Assembly (NCBI RefSeq): GCF_000331225.1
Contig: NZ_ANFY01000017.1
Span: forward strand, 170,739 to 234,738
Reading direction: 5' to 3'
Length of the DNA stretch: 64,000 bases
Source: Sandarakinorhabdus sp. AAP62
GTDB taxonomy: Bacteria; Pseudomonadota; Alphaproteobacteria; Sphingomonadales; Sphingomonadaceae
In this document: piece by piece, positions 23,758-31,714 of the stretch
How positions within the stretch are numbered: the first letter of the stretch is position 1
Layout: every line of letters starts with the position of its first letter
Translations under genes and position numbers: made by a program
Notes under the pieces: model-generated
Seen by the model: only the letters and a program-made list of their open reading frames with translations
Databases searched by the model: none
Told to the model about the DNA's origin: nothing

Positions 23758-24384
23758 ATGGTGCCCTCCCATTCTCGAATCAAGCTGTTTGAAAATCGCT
23801 GGCTGGAAAAGCTGACAGTGATTTCAATCCCCGGCTTTCTGGCCCTGTGGTCAGTGGCGTTGCCTGTCATCGGCTGGCGGGCATGGCTGGCAACGGCCGG
23901 CGCCCAAGGTGCGCCCGATATGCTGGCAGCCGGCACGGCCTGTCTTGCCGGCGTGGTGTTGTGGACGCTGACCGAATATGCCCTGCACCGCTTCCTGTTC
24001 CATTGGGATCCGGCCTCGGCGATGATGGAACAATTCGTGTTCGTCATGCACGGCAACCACCATGACATGCCCAATGATCCGCTGCGCAACCTGATGCCGC
24101 CAATCGTCAGCCTGCCGGTGGCAGCTGTGATCTGGGCCGTCGTGGTGGGGCTGGCTGGCCCTGTCGGCAATTGGCTGTTTCTGGGCTGGATCAGCGGCTA
24201 TGTCGCTTATGATCTGGTGCATTATGCCTGCCACCAATGGCCGATGAAGGGCCGGATGGCGCGGCTGCTGAAAACCCATCACATGCGTCACCATCATCTT
24301 GATGAAGAAGGCAATTATGCCATCACCGGCATGATGTGGGATCGGCTGTTCGGCACCCGCATCGCCCGCGAACGCCGCGCCTAA
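23758..24384 (+). CDS. Fatty-acid hydroxylase superfamily protein (ceramide 2-hydroxylase-like)
   Basis: A 208-residue membrane di-iron enzyme. Histidine clusters in the expected order are HRFLFH, HGNHH, HYACHQ and HHMRHHH, the metal ligands of the sterol desaturase / Scs7-FA2H group. Four membrane helices can be seen, with TEYALHRFLFHWDP typical of the 2-hydroxylase branch. Sphingomonads carry 2-hydroxy fatty acids in glycosphingolipids, so this gene could supply them; that role is inferred. ATG 23758 is used. The last 4 bases overlap the convergent HAD gene. Confidence 0.8.
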   Translation: MVPSHSRIKLFENRWLEKLTVISIPGFLALWSVALPVIGWRAWLATAGAQGAPDMLAAGTACLAGVVLWTLTEYALHRFLFHWDPASAMMEQFVFVMHGNHHDMPNDPLRNLMPPIVSLPVAAVIWAVVVGLAGPVGNWLFLGWISGYVAYDLVHYACHQWPMKGRMARLLKTHHMRHHHLDEEGNYAITGMMWDRLFGTRIARERRA

Positions 24385-25043
24385 TCCAGCAATTGCCTCA
24401 GGCTCACCAGCACCCTTGCTTCAGGCGCGGCGGCACGCGCACCGGCCAGGCCATAGCCCCAAGCGACCAGCGCCAACGGCAGCCCGGCAGCCCTTGCCGT
24501 GGCGGCGTCCACGGCCGAATCCCCCACATACAGCGTCGAAGCCGGATCAGCGCCGAGCGCTGCCAGCGCCAACCGCGCGCCATCGGGGGCGGGCTTGCGC
24601 GGCAAATCGCTGCGGGCGCCGACAATGGCTCCGAAATACCGGGCCAGATCAAGATCGGTCAGGATCTTCTCGCACAGATGTTGCGGCTTGTTGGAACAGA
24701 TGCCCAGGCCGATATCCGCGCTGGCCAGGGCCGCCAGTGCCTCGGCAACGCCCGGGAAGGCCAGATCCGGCGGAGTCGCAACCACGGCATGGCGGACGCG
24801 GAATTCGGCAATCTCGATCCCGGGATCGCGGCAGTGCGGTCCCATCACTGCGGCGATCATCGCTTCGCCGCCGATCGCATCCATGGCACGTGCCAGCGCT
24901 GGATCGGCATGAAACGCGACGCCGCGCGCCGCCAACATGGTATCGATGATGGCGCAGGTGATCCGGACGCTGTCGACCAATGTGCCATCAAGATCAAACA
25001 GGATGTGGCGAAGGATCGGGCCGGGCTGGCGCGTTGCAGTCAT
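24381..25043 (-). CDS. HAD-family hydrolase, phosphoglycolate phosphatase-like
   Basis: About 220 residues. Motif I is HILFDLDGTLVDS with both aspartates, motif II lies in GICSNKPQHL, and motif IV is YVGDSAVDAATARAAGLP. A helical cap follows motif I, as in Gph and PpaX. ATG 25043 (MTATRQPG) follows an AGG site; a frame from 25079 is longer but not family-like. It is divergent from kdsD. No KdsC phosphatase is present among the Kdo genes here; this enzyme could in principle act on Kdo-8-phosphate, but its cap type argues against it. Confidence 0.8.
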   Translation of the reverse strand: MTATRQPGPILRHILFDLDGTLVDSVRITCAIIDTMLAARGVAFHADPALARAMDAIGGEAMIAAVMGPHCRDPGIEIAEFRVRHAVVATPPDLAFPGVAEALAALASADIGLGICSNKPQHLCEKILTDLDLARYFGAIVGARSDLPRKPAPDGARLALAALGADPASTLYVGDSAVDAATARAAGLPLALVAWGYGLAGARAAAPEARVLVSLRQLLD

Positions 25044-25147
25044 GGCGACCTGCCTTCCCGGCATTGTCGCCGCTGTCAAGAATTGACCGGCGACGGCTGC
25101 AGCAGTAACAGGCCCACACGACAGGGGTCATTCATCAGGACAATATC

Positions 25148-26128
25148 ATGCTGAGACTGACCAGGGAACGCCATCAGGCCATCGGCCGGCAAGTCATTGC
25201 GCTTGAAGCAGAAGCCCTGTTTCAGCTGGGCGAAATGATCAACGGCAGCTTTGCCGACGCCGTCGACGAGATTCTGGCCTGCAAGCAACGGATCGTTGTG
25301 TCCGGCATGGGCAAATCCGGGCACATTGCGCGCAAGATCGCCGCCACGCTGGCCGCCACCGGTACCCCGGCGCATTTCGTCCACGCCGCCGAAGCCGCGC
25401 ATGGCGATGCCGGCATGGTGATGCCCGGCGACGTGTTGCTGGTGTTTTCCAACAGCGGCGATACCGTTGAATTGCAACCACTTTACGCCCATGCCGGGCG
25501 GCTTGGCGTGCGCGTGATCGGCGTGTGTCGCAACCGCGATTCGCTGCTGATGCGCCGCGCCGATATTGGCCTTCTGCTGCCGCAGGTTCCCGAAGCCTGC
25601 ACCGCCAGCATGGCACCCACCACATCCAGTACCATGATGCTGGCACTGGGCGATGCGCTGGCCGTTTCGGCCATGCACGCCCGCGGCATTTCCGAAGACG
25701 AGATCCGCGCCCTGCACCCCGGCGGCGACATTGGCCGGCGCCGCAGCATGGTGGTTGATGTGATGCACAGCGGCGATCGCCTGCCGCTGGTGGCCATCGA
25801 CACGCCAATGCCGCAGGTGCTGATCACCATGACCGAAAAGCGCCTGGGCATGGCCGGCGTGGTGAATGCCGATGGCGATCTGGTCGGCGTGATCACCGAT
25901 GGCGATCTGCGCCGGCAGATGACCAATGTCGCCACCGGGGCGGTGAGCGCGGTAATGACGCCGGCGCCCAAGATCATCGAGCAGTCCGCCTCGGTGGATG
26001 ATGCCCTGGAAATGATGCGCGCGCACCGTATCACCGTATTGTTTGTGGTGCCCGACGCCAATTCGCGTCGGCCGATTGGCGCCGTCCAGATCTACGACAT
26101 CGCCGCCACCCCGCCCTGGGGTCGTTGA
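25148..26128 (+). CDS. kdsD: Arabinose-5-phosphate isomerase KdsD (KpsF type)
   Basis: A 326-residue enzyme making D-arabinose 5-phosphate, the first step to Kdo. The SIS domain (about 30-180) has RIVVSGMGKSGHIARKIAAT, TGTPAHFVHAAEAAHGDAG and VLLVFSNSGDTVEL, then PTTSSTMMLALGDALA. Two CBS domains follow from about residue 205 (VMHSGDRLPLV; VMTPAPKII). ATG 25148 has AGGAC upstream. It opens a plus-strand operon with kdsB and kdsA, so the Kdo made here is probably directed to the capsule linker. Confidence 0.96.
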   Translation: MLRLTRERHQAIGRQVIALEAEALFQLGEMINGSFADAVDEILACKQRIVVSGMGKSGHIARKIAATLAATGTPAHFVHAAEAAHGDAGMVMPGDVLLVFSNSGDTVELQPLYAHAGRLGVRVIGVCRNRDSLLMRRADIGLLLPQVPEACTASMAPTTSSTMMLALGDALAVSAMHARGISEDEIRALHPGGDIGRRRSMVVDVMHSGDRLPLVAIDTPMPQVLITMTEKRLGMAGVVNADGDLVGVITDGDLRRQMTNVATGAVSAVMTPAPKIIEQSASVDDALEMMRAHRITVLFVVPDANSRRPIGAVQIYDIAATPPWGR

Positions 26129-26132
26129 CACG

Positions 26133-26963
26133 ATGCACCGCGCGCCGATGAACGTGGCCATCGTCGTTCCGGCGCGTCTGGCTTCCACCCGTTTTCCGGC
26201 CAAGCCCCTCGCACCGCTGCATGGCCCCGATGGAACGGCGCGACCAGCCATCGCCTATACTTGGGCTGCGGCACAGGCGGCAGCGGCTGCCCTGCCCGGC
26301 CAAGTGCAATGCGTGATCGCCACCGACGACGCCAGCATTGCCGAAGCCTGCACGTCTCTGGGCATGACCGTGGCGATGACGCCGGAAAGCTGCCTGAACG
26401 GCACGGAGCGTTGCGCCGCCGCACTCAATGGCCTCAGCGAGGTGCCGGATATTGTCGTCAACCTGCAAGGCGATGCGCCGCTGACCCCGGCCAGCATGGT
26501 GGCGGCCGTCGTGGAATTGCTCGCGGCCCGGCCCGATCTGGCGATGGCAACCGCCGTGGTGGCCGCGTCCCCGACGGTGCTCAGCCATTTGCAAACGGAT
26601 GCGGCCGCTGGCCGAGTGGGCGGCACCACCGCGGTATGCACCCGCGATGGCCGCGCGCTCTACTTCTCCAAGTCCATCATTCCGCACGTCGCGCCGGGCA
26701 GCACGCCGGCGCAACCGGTGCTGTTGCACGTCGGCCTTTATGCCTATCGCCCCGCCGCGCTAGTGGCCTATGTTGCCGCCGGGCCCGCACCGCTGGAACT
26801 GCAGGAAGGGCTGGAACAATTGCGCTTTCTGGATGCCGGATTGCCGGTGGGCGTCGCCCGATGTGCCGCGCCGGCCTGGGAGATGATCGAACTCAACAAC
26901 CCGACCGATGTGCCGCTGATCGAAGCCGAGCTGGCACGCCGGGCGCTCGCCGAAAGCCGCTGA
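26133..26963 (+). CDS. kdsB: CMP-Kdo synthetase KdsB
   Basis: About 276 residues, activating Kdo with CTP. The nucleotide-binding start is [20 protein letters not shown], followed by [24 protein letters not shown] and [10 protein letters not shown], the standard KdsB series. Later come YFSKSIIPH and [12 protein letters not shown]. The ATG at 26133 (MHRAPMNV) or 26148 may be used; neither has a strong ribosome site. It lies 4 bases after kdsD and shares one base with kdsA. Confidence 0.94.
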   Translation: MHRAPMNVAIVVPARLASTRFPAKPLAPLHGPDGTARPAIAYTWAAAQAAAAALPGQVQCVIATDDASIAEACTSLGMTVAMTPESCLNGTERCAAALNGLSEVPDIVVNLQGDAPLTPASMVAAVVELLAARPDLAMATAVVAASPTVLSHLQTDAAAGRVGGTTAVCTRDGRALYFSKSIIPHVAPGSTPAQPVLLHVGLYAYRPAALVAYVAAGPAPLELQEGLEQLRFLDAGLPVGVARCAAPAWEMIELNNPTDVPLIEAELARRALAESR

Positions 26964-27772
26964 TGCTGCCCAATTTCACCCGTGCCCCCGGAGCGTCGCC
27001 GTTCCTGATCGCCGGCCCCTGCGTCATCGAAAGCGAAACGCTGTGCCTGGCCATCGCCACGCGCCTGAAAGCCATGGGCGAGGAACTGGGCCTGCCCGTG
27101 ATCTTCAAGGCCAGTTTCGACAAGGCCAATCGCACCTCGGTGAACGGCTTTCGCGGCCATGGGCTGGAAGAAGGCCTGCGCGTGCTGGAAAAGGTGCGGC
27201 AGGAAACCGGGCTGCCGGTGCTGACCGATGTGCACTTGCCGGATCAGGTGAAGGCCGTGGCCGAAGTGGTTGACATGTTGCAGACACCGGCATTTCTTGC
27301 TCGCCAGACCGATCTGATCGGCGCCGCTGCTGCCAGCGGCCGGCCAGTCAATATCAAGAAGGCGCAGTTCATGGCGCCGGGCGACATGGCTGCCGTGCTG
27401 GGCAAGGCCCGAGCCGCCGCTGGCACCGAAGGCGGCACCATCCTGCTGTGCGAACGCGGATCGAGCTTTGGCTACAATAATCTGGTGGTGGACATGCGCA
27501 GCCTCGTCATCATGCGCGAAATGGGCTGCCCGGTGGTGTTCGACGCCACCCACAGCGTGCAATTGCCCGGTGGCGGCGGCGATCGCTCGCTGGGCCAACG
27601 CCAGTTCGTCGCCCCATTGGCCCGCGCTGCGGTTGCTGTTGGGGTCGACGGCCTGTTCATGGAAACCCACCCCGATCCCGACCAGGCGCTGTCGGACGGT
27701 CCCAACATGGTACCACTGGATCAGCTTCCCGGCCTGATGCGCCAACTCATCGCCATTGCCGCCCTGGGCTGA
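26963..27772 (+). CDS. kdsA: Kdo-8-phosphate synthase KdsA
   Basis: A 269-residue enzyme condensing arabinose 5-phosphate with phosphoenolpyruvate. It has [25 protein letters not shown] with the active-site lysines, [56 protein letters not shown] and [20 protein letters not shown]. Those are all the family landmarks. The start uses TGATG overlap with kdsB, and the stop overlaps the KpsC-like gene the same way, showing a tightly coupled operon. Confidence 0.97.
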   Translation: MLPNFTRAPGASPFLIAGPCVIESETLCLAIATRLKAMGEELGLPVIFKASFDKANRTSVNGFRGHGLEEGLRVLEKVRQETGLPVLTDVHLPDQVKAVAEVVDMLQTPAFLARQTDLIGAAAASGRPVNIKKAQFMAPGDMAAVLGKARAAAGTEGGTILLCERGSSFGYNNLVVDMRSLVIMREMGCPVVFDATHSVQLPGGGGDRSLGQRQFVAPLARAAVAVGVDGLFMETHPDPDQALSDGPNMVPLDQLPGLMRQLIAIAALG

Positions 27773-29232
27773 TGGCCCCGCTGCTGGCCATTCCGCCCTT
27801 TCCCGGTGCCCGCCCGCCGGCCTTTGCCGTGCCCGGCGGCGCGGGAAATGATGATCCCGAAGAACTGCTGGCCGCCCTGGCGCGGCATCGGGTTGGCGGC
27901 TGCTATTGGGGCCGGCAAGTGGCGAGCCCAGCCGTGCTGGATGCCGCCAACTGGCCCGCCGATGCCGATCCCTGGACACTGCTCGACAATGCGAGCGAAG
28001 TACGGCTGCCCGCAGACGATCCGCGCGCCCTGCTGGCAATGGCGGCCGGCAAGTTGTACGACGGCGATGCGACCTCCCTGCTGAAGGCGCATCTGACCGG
28101 CTGGCAATGGCGCGATCCGTTCAACGGAAACATCATCTCTCCGCTGCAAGCAATTGAATTATGTGGTTTCTGGCGGCTATTGATTGATGGCAACCGGCAC
28201 ATATCGGCGGCATTGGGCTTTGCCTACTGGAAGCGCCCTACCGTTTCCCCCCTGATGTGGAACGGCCAGAAAACCCCATTCAGACGCGGCGTGCCGGCAC
28301 TTGCCACCGGCGATGGCGTCGCCATCTGGCGCTCCCGGCTCTCGGCAGCGCAAGCAAAGGCCCTTGCCGACTGGCCTGTTCTGGAGGTGGAAGATGGGTT
28401 CATCCGTTCCGCAGGTCTGGGGGCAGATTGCGTGCCGCCACTCTCCATCATCGTTGATCGCTTGGGCGCGCACTTTGATCCGAGCCAGCCGAGCGAACTG
28501 GAAAATCTGCTTCAGAACAATGATTTCCCGGATAATCTTCTAGCGCGTGCGCAAGCGCTGCGAACCGCAATTGTCGCGGCCGGCCTGTCCAAATATGAAA
28601 AGGGAGAGGCCAGTCCGCTGCCTCGCCCCGGCGGCACGCGCCGGCACATTCTGGTGCCCGGCCAGGTTGAGGATGATCGCGCCGTCACCAGCGGCGGCGC
28701 CTTGTCGTCGAATCTGGAACTGCTGCGCCGCGCCCGCACCGAAACCGGTCCGAACGCCTATGTGATCTACAAGCCGCATCCCGACGTGCTTGCCGGTCAC
28801 CGCAAGGGCCTGATTGCGGCAGCCGACATGGCTGCGCTGGCTGACCGGGTGGAAACGGCGGCACCCATGGCGGACCTCATCGCCATGGTGGACGAGCTGC
28901 ACGTCAACAGTTCGCTGGCCGGGTTCGAAGCGCTGCTCCGCGGCAAGCCGGTCACTGTCCACGGCGTGCCCTTCTACGCCGGCTGGGGCCTTACCACCGA
29001 CCGCGGCCCGGTCCCCGCCCGCCGTACCGCCCGGCGCAGCCTGGATGAGCTGGTCGCCGCCGCCTATCTGCTCTACCCGCGCTATCTCGATCCCGAAACC
29101 GGCTTGCCCTGCCCGGCAGAGGTGCTGGTGCAGCGCCTGACCGCCGCACCGCCCGCACTGGATGCCGCCGCCAGCGCCGTTGTCGCCGTGCGCCGCGCCA
29201 CCGGCCGCGTGCGCCGCCTGCTGGGGCGCTGA
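27772..29232 (+). CDS. kpsC: KpsC-like capsule Kdo transferase with one clear module
   Basis: A 486-residue protein, where E. coli KpsC has about 675 with two catalytic modules. The C-terminal 310 residues match a full module: VLEVEDGFIRSAGLGADCVP, PLSIIVDRLGAHFD, LVPGQVEDDRAVTSGG, YVIYKPHPDVLAGHRKG, VNSSLAGFEALLRGKPVTVH and FYAGWGLTTDRG. The N-terminal 165 residues keep only fragments of a first module (ADDPRALLAMA; an alanine/leucine stretch leading to AYWKRPTVSP). It probably extends the poly-Kdo linker that KpsS begins. The ATG overlaps kdsA. Codons at 28140-28620 look less G+C-rich than neighbours. Confidence 0.85.
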   Translation: MAPLLAIPPFPGARPPAFAVPGGAGNDDPEELLAALARHRVGGCYWGRQVASPAVLDAANWPADADPWTLLDNASEVRLPADDPRALLAMAAGKLYDGDATSLLKAHLTGWQWRDPFNGNIISPLQAIELCGFWRLLIDGNRHISAALGFAYWKRPTVSPLMWNGQKTPFRRGVPALATGDGVAIWRSRLSAAQAKALADWPVLEVEDGFIRSAGLGADCVPPLSIIVDRLGAHFDPSQPSELENLLQNNDFPDNLLARAQALRTAIVAAGLSKYEKGEASPLPRPGGTRRHILVPGQVEDDRAVTSGGALSSNLELLRRARTETGPNAYVIYKPHPDVLAGHRKGLIAAADMAALADRVETAAPMADLIAMVDELHVNSSLAGFEALLRGKPVTVHGVPFYAGWGLTTDRGPVPARRTARRSLDELVAAAYLLYPRYLDPETGLPCPAEVLVQRLTAAPPALDAAASAVVAVRRATGRVRRLLGR

Positions 29233-30863
29233 TGGCCCGGCGCCCGCTCCCCTGGCCATCGGGCCGCGCCCTGCGTGCCGTGCTGGCGCTGGCCGCGCGG
29301 GTGGCGCCACTGGCCACGCTGGCGGCGCTGGCCACGCTGCTCAGCGGCAAGCGGGTGCGGGCCTGGAACGCGCTGTGCCGCCTGGCCGCGCGCCACCCGG
29401 CGGATTACCGGCGCTGGGTGGCCCATACGGCACCGCTGCGCGAGGCCCACTGGATCGGCGGAGCAGCGGCCTTGCCGGGCCTGACCATCGCCGCCTTGCC
29501 CAGCGACGATGTGCGCCTGCACGATCTGCTGGCCAGCACGGAAGCCGATGGCAGGCAATGGCTGGTGCCGCTGTGGCCGGGGGACCGGACCAGTGCGGCG
29601 CTGCCCTCCGCGCTCGGCGCCGCGCTGTCGCGCTGGCCGGATGCGCGCATCATCTTTTGGGACGAGGATGTGAAAACACCCGCCGGCCGCGCCGAGCCGT
29701 GGCTGAAGCCGGCGTGGGATCCACTGCTGCACATGGCCCGCGATTGCCTGGGCGGGGCCAGCGCCATCCATGTCGAAACCGCCTGCGCCGCGCTGGCGAC
29801 ACTGCCCGAACTGCCGGCCACCGCCGCCGGCCTGGCCCGGCTGCAACTGGCCATGCTGGGCCAAGGTGCCGTGCCGGCCCATGTGCCGCTGATCCTCACC
29901 CACCGGGCCAGCGCGATGGCGCCGCTGCCGCATTGGCCGGCGCTGGTGGAAGCGCATTGGCCCGGCTGGCAGATCGTGCCGCGCGGCGACAATCTGCCGT
30001 TCCTGCGCGTGCTGCCGCCGGTGCCGGCGGTATGGCCGGCGGTGTCGATCATCATCCCCACCCGCGATCGCGCCGATCTGATGCGCACCTGCCTGTCGGG
30101 CCTCGCCCGCCTGTCCTATCCTGGCCGGGTGGAGATCATCGTCGTCGACAACGGCAGCCGCGATGCCGAGGCACTGGCCCTGCTGGATGCCGAGGCCGCC
30201 GCCGGCCGCATCCGGCTGCTGCGCGATGAGGGGCCGTTCAATTTTTCCCGCCTCAACAACCGGGCCGCCGCCAGCGCCAGCGGTGATTATCTGTGCCTGT
30301 TCAACAATGATGTGGAGGCGCTGGACGGAGACTGGCTGGCGCTGATGGTGCGCCATGCGCTGTGCCCCGGGGTGGGCGCGGTTGGGGCGCAGCTGCTCTA
30401 TCCCGATGGCAGCATCCAGCATGCCGGCGTTACCGTCGGCCTTGGCGATGCTGCCGGCCATGTCCAGCGCGGCATCGATCCGGCCAGCCGCGATCATGCC
30501 GCCTGGCACGCCGTCACCCGCCAGGTCTCGGTGGTGACCGCCGCTTGCCTGCTGGTGGCGCGCCAGCACTATGCGGCCGTCGGCGGGCTGGACGAGGCGG
30601 GCTTTGCGGTCGCCTTCAACGATGTCGATTTCTGCCTGAAGCTGCAGGCGTCGGGCCTGGCCAATGTCTATTGCGCCGAAAGCCGGCTGATCCACGCCGA
30701 ATCCCGCACCCGCCCGCGCGACCACCGGCCCGATCAGGTGGAGCGCTTCAATCGCGAACGGGCGTTGCTGCAACAACGCTGGCGCACCGCCGGCCGCTGC
30801 GATCCGCATCACAACCCGTTGTTTTCCGCCACGGCAGAAGCCTGCCTGCTGTCGATGGCATGA
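29232..30863 (+). CDS. Family 2 glycosyltransferase with a long N-terminal extension
   Basis: A 543-residue protein. Residues 1-260 are not a recognised domain and are rich in alanine, arginine and leucine. The GT-A domain starts near residue 268 with VSIIIPTRDRADLMRTC, VEIIVVDNGSRD, FNFSRLNNRAAASASGDYLC and LFNNDVEALDG (metal-binding acidic pair). The acceptor-side motif is FAVAFNDVDFCLKLQASG. This architecture is common in capsule and O-antigen loci. The sugar it transfers cannot be read. The start overlaps the KpsC-like gene (TGATG) and the stop overlaps the next gene by ATGA. Confidence 0.88.
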   Translation: MARRPLPWPSGRALRAVLALAARVAPLATLAALATLLSGKRVRAWNALCRLAARHPADYRRWVAHTAPLREAHWIGGAAALPGLTIAALPSDDVRLHDLLASTEADGRQWLVPLWPGDRTSAALPSALGAALSRWPDARIIFWDEDVKTPAGRAEPWLKPAWDPLLHMARDCLGGASAIHVETACAALATLPELPATAAGLARLQLAMLGQGAVPAHVPLILTHRASAMAPLPHWPALVEAHWPGWQIVPRGDNLPFLRVLPPVPAVWPAVSIIIPTRDRADLMRTCLSGLARLSYPGRVEIIVVDNGSRDAEALALLDAEAAAGRIRLLRDEGPFNFSRLNNRAAASASGDYLCLFNNDVEALDGDWLALMVRHALCPGVGAVGAQLLYPDGSIQHAGVTVGLGDAAGHVQRGIDPASRDHAAWHAVTRQVSVVTAACLLVARQHYAAVGGLDEAGFAVAFNDVDFCLKLQASGLANVYCAESRLIHAESRTRPRDHRPDQVERFNRERALLQQRWRTAGRCDPHHNPLFSATAEACLLSMA

Positions 30864-31714
30864 CGGCCCGCCCGCATCTTGCCGATGTCACGCTGGTGGC
30901 CGTCACCAGCGTTGCCCTTGATGCCACGCTGGCATCCCTGCGCCACAGTATGGGCCAGGCCCGCTTTGGCACGGCGCTGCTGCTGTCGGACCGCGCGCCC
31001 GATGGCCTTGCCGGCAGCGGCATCACCTGGCGGGCGATCCCGCGTCTGGCCAGCCGCGCCGATTATTCGCGTTTTGTCATGGGCAGCCTGGCCGGGTATA
31101 TCGAGACCAGCCACGCCTTGCTGGTGCAATGGGATGGCTTCGTGCGCGATGGCCGGGCGTGGCGCGACGAATTTCTGGATTATGATTATATCGGCGCGCC
31201 CTGGCCACAATATCGGGGCGACATGGCGGTGGGCAACGGCGGTTTTTCCTTGCGATCGCGCCGGCTGCTGCAAGCAACGGCGCAATTTCCGCCCAGTGAC
31301 GTACCGGAAGACGTTGCCATTTGTCGCACGCACCGGCCTTTTCTTGAACAGGCGCACGGCATCCGCTTTGCAAACATGGACGTGGCGCGCGCCTTCTCTT
31401 ATGAACGCGGCGATTCCAATGGGCTGGAGTTTGGCGTTCATGGCGTGTTCAACATGCTGGCCGAACTGGGCTCGACACGCCTGGCAACATGGCTGGCAGA
31501 TCTGGAGCCCGGAGTGATTGGCGAACGCGAGAGCACGGAATTGCTGGTGAAGGCCGTGCGGACGGGTGACTTGCCGCTGGCCCGGCTGGCGCTGCGTCAC
31601 CATCGCGCTCATCCCCGCCATGCCCGCCGCCTGTTGCGCGGCCTCGGTTGGCTGCTGCGTGGCCATGATGGCCGACCTGTCGTGCACTTGGAGGGTGATA
31701 GGCATGTCGGGTGA
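30860..31714 (+). CDS. DUF5672-like probable glycosyltransferase
   Basis: A 284-residue protein starting MTARPHLADVTLVAVTSVAL. It has IETSHALLVQWDGFVRDGRA, EFLDYDYIGAPWPQYRGDMA and VGNGGFSLRSRRLLQAT, the pattern of DUF5672 proteins found in polysaccharide loci. The spacing of WDGFV and DYDYIGAPW suggests a compact GT-A-like fold, which is inference. An AVG/NGGFSLRS stretch is the strongest shared block. The ATG overlaps the GT2 stop by 4 bases and its end overlaps the start of the large protein by 11 bases. Its activity is unknown. Confidence 0.75.
   Translation: MTARPHLADVTLVAVTSVALDATLASLRHSMGQARFGTALLLSDRAPDGLAGSGITWRAIPRLASRADYSRFVMGSLAGYIETSHALLVQWDGFVRDGRAWRDEFLDYDYIGAPWPQYRGDMAVGNGGFSLRSRRLLQATAQFPPSDVPEDVAICRTHRPFLEQAHGIRFANMDVARAFSYERGDSNGLEFGVHGVFNMLAELGSTRLATWLADLEPGVIGERESTELLVKAVRTGDLPLARLALRHHRAHPRHARRLLRGLGWLLRGHDGRPVVHLEGDRHVG

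Noticed and set aside
30964..30985. TTGGCACGGCGCTGCTG resembling a sigma-54 element in the DUF5672 gene
   Set aside because: The GG to GC distance is wrong, and it lies within coding sequence on an unrelated operon.
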